Positions 62,424-64,000 of a stretch of 64,000 nucleotides of DNA are shown one piece after another. The translations under genes and the position numbers were made by a program. The notes beneath the pieces are model-generated. The model saw only the letters and a list, made by a program, of their open reading frames with translations, made no database searches and had not been told where the DNA came from. Every line of letters starts with the position of its first letter. The stretch's first letter is position 1. Origin of the DNA: Paraburkholderia bryophila (GTDB lineage Bacteria; Pseudomonadota; Gammaproteobacteria; Burkholderiales; Burkholderiaceae); assembly GCF_013409255.1 (NCBI RefSeq), contig NZ_JACCAS010000001.1:2046001-2110000 (forward strand), in the 5' to 3' direction.

Positions 62424-63908
62424 CTACCCGGAAATATCCTCCAACGCAACATCCCGCGTCTTGGGCCCCAGCAGCCCAATCGCCACCATCACCACCGCCA
62501 TCGCCCCGGAGATAAAAACAAACACCCCATTAACCCCAAACCGGCTCAAGCATCCGGCAATAACAAACGCAGAGAACATCGCCGAAATCCGGCTCCACGA
62601 ATAAACGAAGCCAACGGCCCGTGCCCGAATACTCGTAGGAAAAAGCTCCGCCTGATACGCGTGATAGCTATACGAAATGATATTGCCCGCCAGCACAAGA
62701 CACACGCCCAAACTCACCAGCAACACCGTCTCCCGCGCCTGACTAAAGGCCAACCCACACACCACATTCACCGCCGCCATAAAAATAATCACCGTCTTAC
62801 GTTCGAAGCGGTCGGCAATCAACAACCCCAACAACGGTCCAAGCGGCGCAGCAATCGCGATAATGCTCGCGTACATCAAGCTGGTCGTCACCGTAATCCC
62901 CTGCTTGATCAGCAACGTCGGAATCCAGTTAGCAAAGCCGTAATACCCCATCGTCTGAAACACGTGAAAGATGATCAGCATCAGCGTGCGCTTGCGATAC
63001 GGCGGCACCAACAGATCACGAAATGCTGCCCGCGCACGCACCGGCTCCGGCATCGCAGGCTCAGGCAACGGCCGGCCATATTCGCGCTCCACACGCGCTT
63101 CGAGACGCGTCATCACCGCATCCGCTTCATCGATCCGGCCTTTCTGCGCGAGCCAGCGCGGGCTCTCCGGCAGACGTCGGCGGATCCACCACACCACGAT
63201 CGCGCCGACCACGCCAGTCAGCACGACGAGGCGCCAGCCATCGATTCCGAAATAACGGTGCGGCACCAGCAGATACGACAGAAACGCGACGATCGGCACC
63301 GCGCAAAAGCCCACCGCCTGCGAACACGCCGACGCCCGTCCACGCACATGCTTCGGCACCAGCTCGGAGATATACGTGCCGATCGTCACGATCTCCACGC
63401 CAATACCGATCCCGGCAATGAAGCGCCAAAGATTGAGCCCGCCCGCCGTGTCCTGAAACGCCATGACGATATTGGCCGCCGTGTACCACAGCAGCGACCA
63501 CGTGAAGATCGCGCGTCGGCCAAAGCGGTCGGCGAGAAATCCACACGCCGCCGTGCCGATGAACAGACCCGCGAACAATGAAGCGATAAAACTCGCCACG
63601 CCGCTGGTGCCGAACAGCCCACGCGTGGTCGCGGTGAGAATGCCGCTGCGCACGAGTCCCGGCGCGATATAGCCGGAGAACATCAGGTCGTAGAGTTCGA
63701 AGAATAGCCCGAGGCTCAGTAGCATCACCAGCTTCCAGATCGAGAGCGTCGCCGGTAGACGGTCGAGCCGCGCGGAAATACGCGCGCCGTCCAGCGCAAT
63801 ACCATCGGCGCGGCCGCCGCTCGACACATCCGTGCCCGAAGGCACACCGCCCAACGCGCCGGCATCGCCGACCGCTGTCGCATATACCGCATGATTCGAC
63901 GACTTCAT
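62424..63908 (-). CDS. MFS transporter (sugar-porter/metabolite type)
   Basis: Inner-membrane secondary transporter of 494 residues with 12 helices. The ATG at 63908 is preceded by AAGGAGACAGGCG. It has an extended N-terminal tail and family motifs ACGFLADRFGRRAIFTWSLL, RFIAGIGIGVEIVTIGTYIS and WWIRRRLPESPRWLAQKGRI, with the later ELFPTSIRARAVGFVYSWSR of the sugar/aromatic-acid porter group. The substrate is not readable. The 3' end (toward the inverted repeat) is depleted in coding-strand C compared with the 5' end. Confidence 0.9.
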   Translation of the reverse strand: MKSSNHAVYATAVGDAGALGGVPSGTDVSSGGRADGIALDGARISARLDRLPATLSIWKLVMLLSLGLFFELYDLMFSGYIAPGLVRSGILTATTRGLFGTSGVASFIASLFAGLFIGTAACGFLADRFGRRAIFTWSLLWYTAANIVMAFQDTAGGLNLWRFIAGIGIGVEIVTIGTYISELVPKHVRGRASACSQAVGFCAVPIVAFLSYLLVPHRYFGIDGWRLVVLTGVVGAIVVWWIRRRLPESPRWLAQKGRIDEADAVMTRLEARVEREYGRPLPEPAMPEPVRARAAFRDLLVPPYRKRTLMLIIFHVFQTMGYYGFANWIPTLLIKQGITVTTSLMYASIIAIAAPLGPLLGLLIADRFERKTVIIFMAAVNVVCGLAFSQARETVLLVSLGVCLVLAGNIISYSYHAYQAELFPTSIRARAVGFVYSWSRISAMFSAFVIAGCLSRFGVNGVFVFISGAMAVVMVAIGLLGPKTRDVALEDISG

Positions 63909-64000
63909 CGCCTGTCTCCTTGGTTGCGGTCGGTCAGAGTTGACGCTTTCGCTCTTACTCCGATCCCATGCAACGTGTTGCTGAGTTCCGGTCTTACCGC

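Noticed and set aside
1..64000. CRISPR arrays, rRNA and tRNA genes
   Set aside because: No regularly spaced repeats of 25-40 bases and no rRNA or tRNA signature were seen on either strand.

Overview
This is a GC-rich window from a beta-proteobacterial chromosome or chromid. It most likely comes from Paraburkholderia or Burkholderia sensu lato, judging by the porin and DUF3138 families, the LysR and AraC types, the exopolysaccharide gene set and the intergenic repeats. Assignments come from reading the translated sequence; no database search was run.

Left part (1-16.5 kb). A polyamine block holds a cytosolic agmatine deiminase cut by the window edge, a divergent LysR regulator, a second agmatine deiminase with a Tat signal and lipobox, a DUF3138 envelope protein and a PotF-type putrescine-binding protein. 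The control region between aguA and its LysR gene is partly repeated upstream of the potF-like gene. Next come two DUF1254 exported proteins, a LysR gene broken by a one-base frameshift, a porin and two further outer-membrane proteins. Two low-complexity proteins end this part: an exported Ala-rich protein and a zinc-ribbon/membrane protein with AQR repeats.

Middle part (16.6-51.2 kb). This is an exopolysaccharide (EPS) locus of the Wzx/Wzy type with colanic-acid-like parts. The core minus-strand run is manC, a WcaJ-like phosphoglycosyl transferase, Wza-like export lipoprotein, Wzc-like co-polymerase/tyrosine kinase, gmd, fcl and two glycosyltransferases (one WcaI-like). Around it lie a WcaF-like acetyltransferase, a GMC oxidoreductase, a Wzy-like polymerase, an acyltransferase, a Wzx-like flippase and more glycosyltransferases. 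manC, gmd and fcl give GDP-mannose and GDP-L-fucose, so the polymer probably contains fucose and/or mannose. A GlxA-type AraC regulator sits upstream of manC. To its right are two paralogous exported clan GH-A-like glycosidases, each behind an AT-richer 0.8 kb non-coding region, plus a 48-residue membrane protein, a GDP-mannose mannosyl hydrolase, an exported PIG-L deacetylase with lectin-like and FG-GAP-like regions, and one more glycosyltransferase.

Right part (51.3-64 kb). An APC permease and an SDR dehydrogenase face a divergent AraC regulator. A polymorphic-toxin island follows: a frameshifted IS110-family element, a short Sec-exported RHS protein with a C-terminal domain resembling the colicin E5 tRNase, its probable immunity gene, and a truncated second copy of the same IS. 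The two IS copies and their outer flanks form a ~0.9 kb inverted repeat around ~5.3 kb. The window ends with a 45-residue basic protein and an MFS transporter. No rRNA, tRNA or CRISPR array was found.
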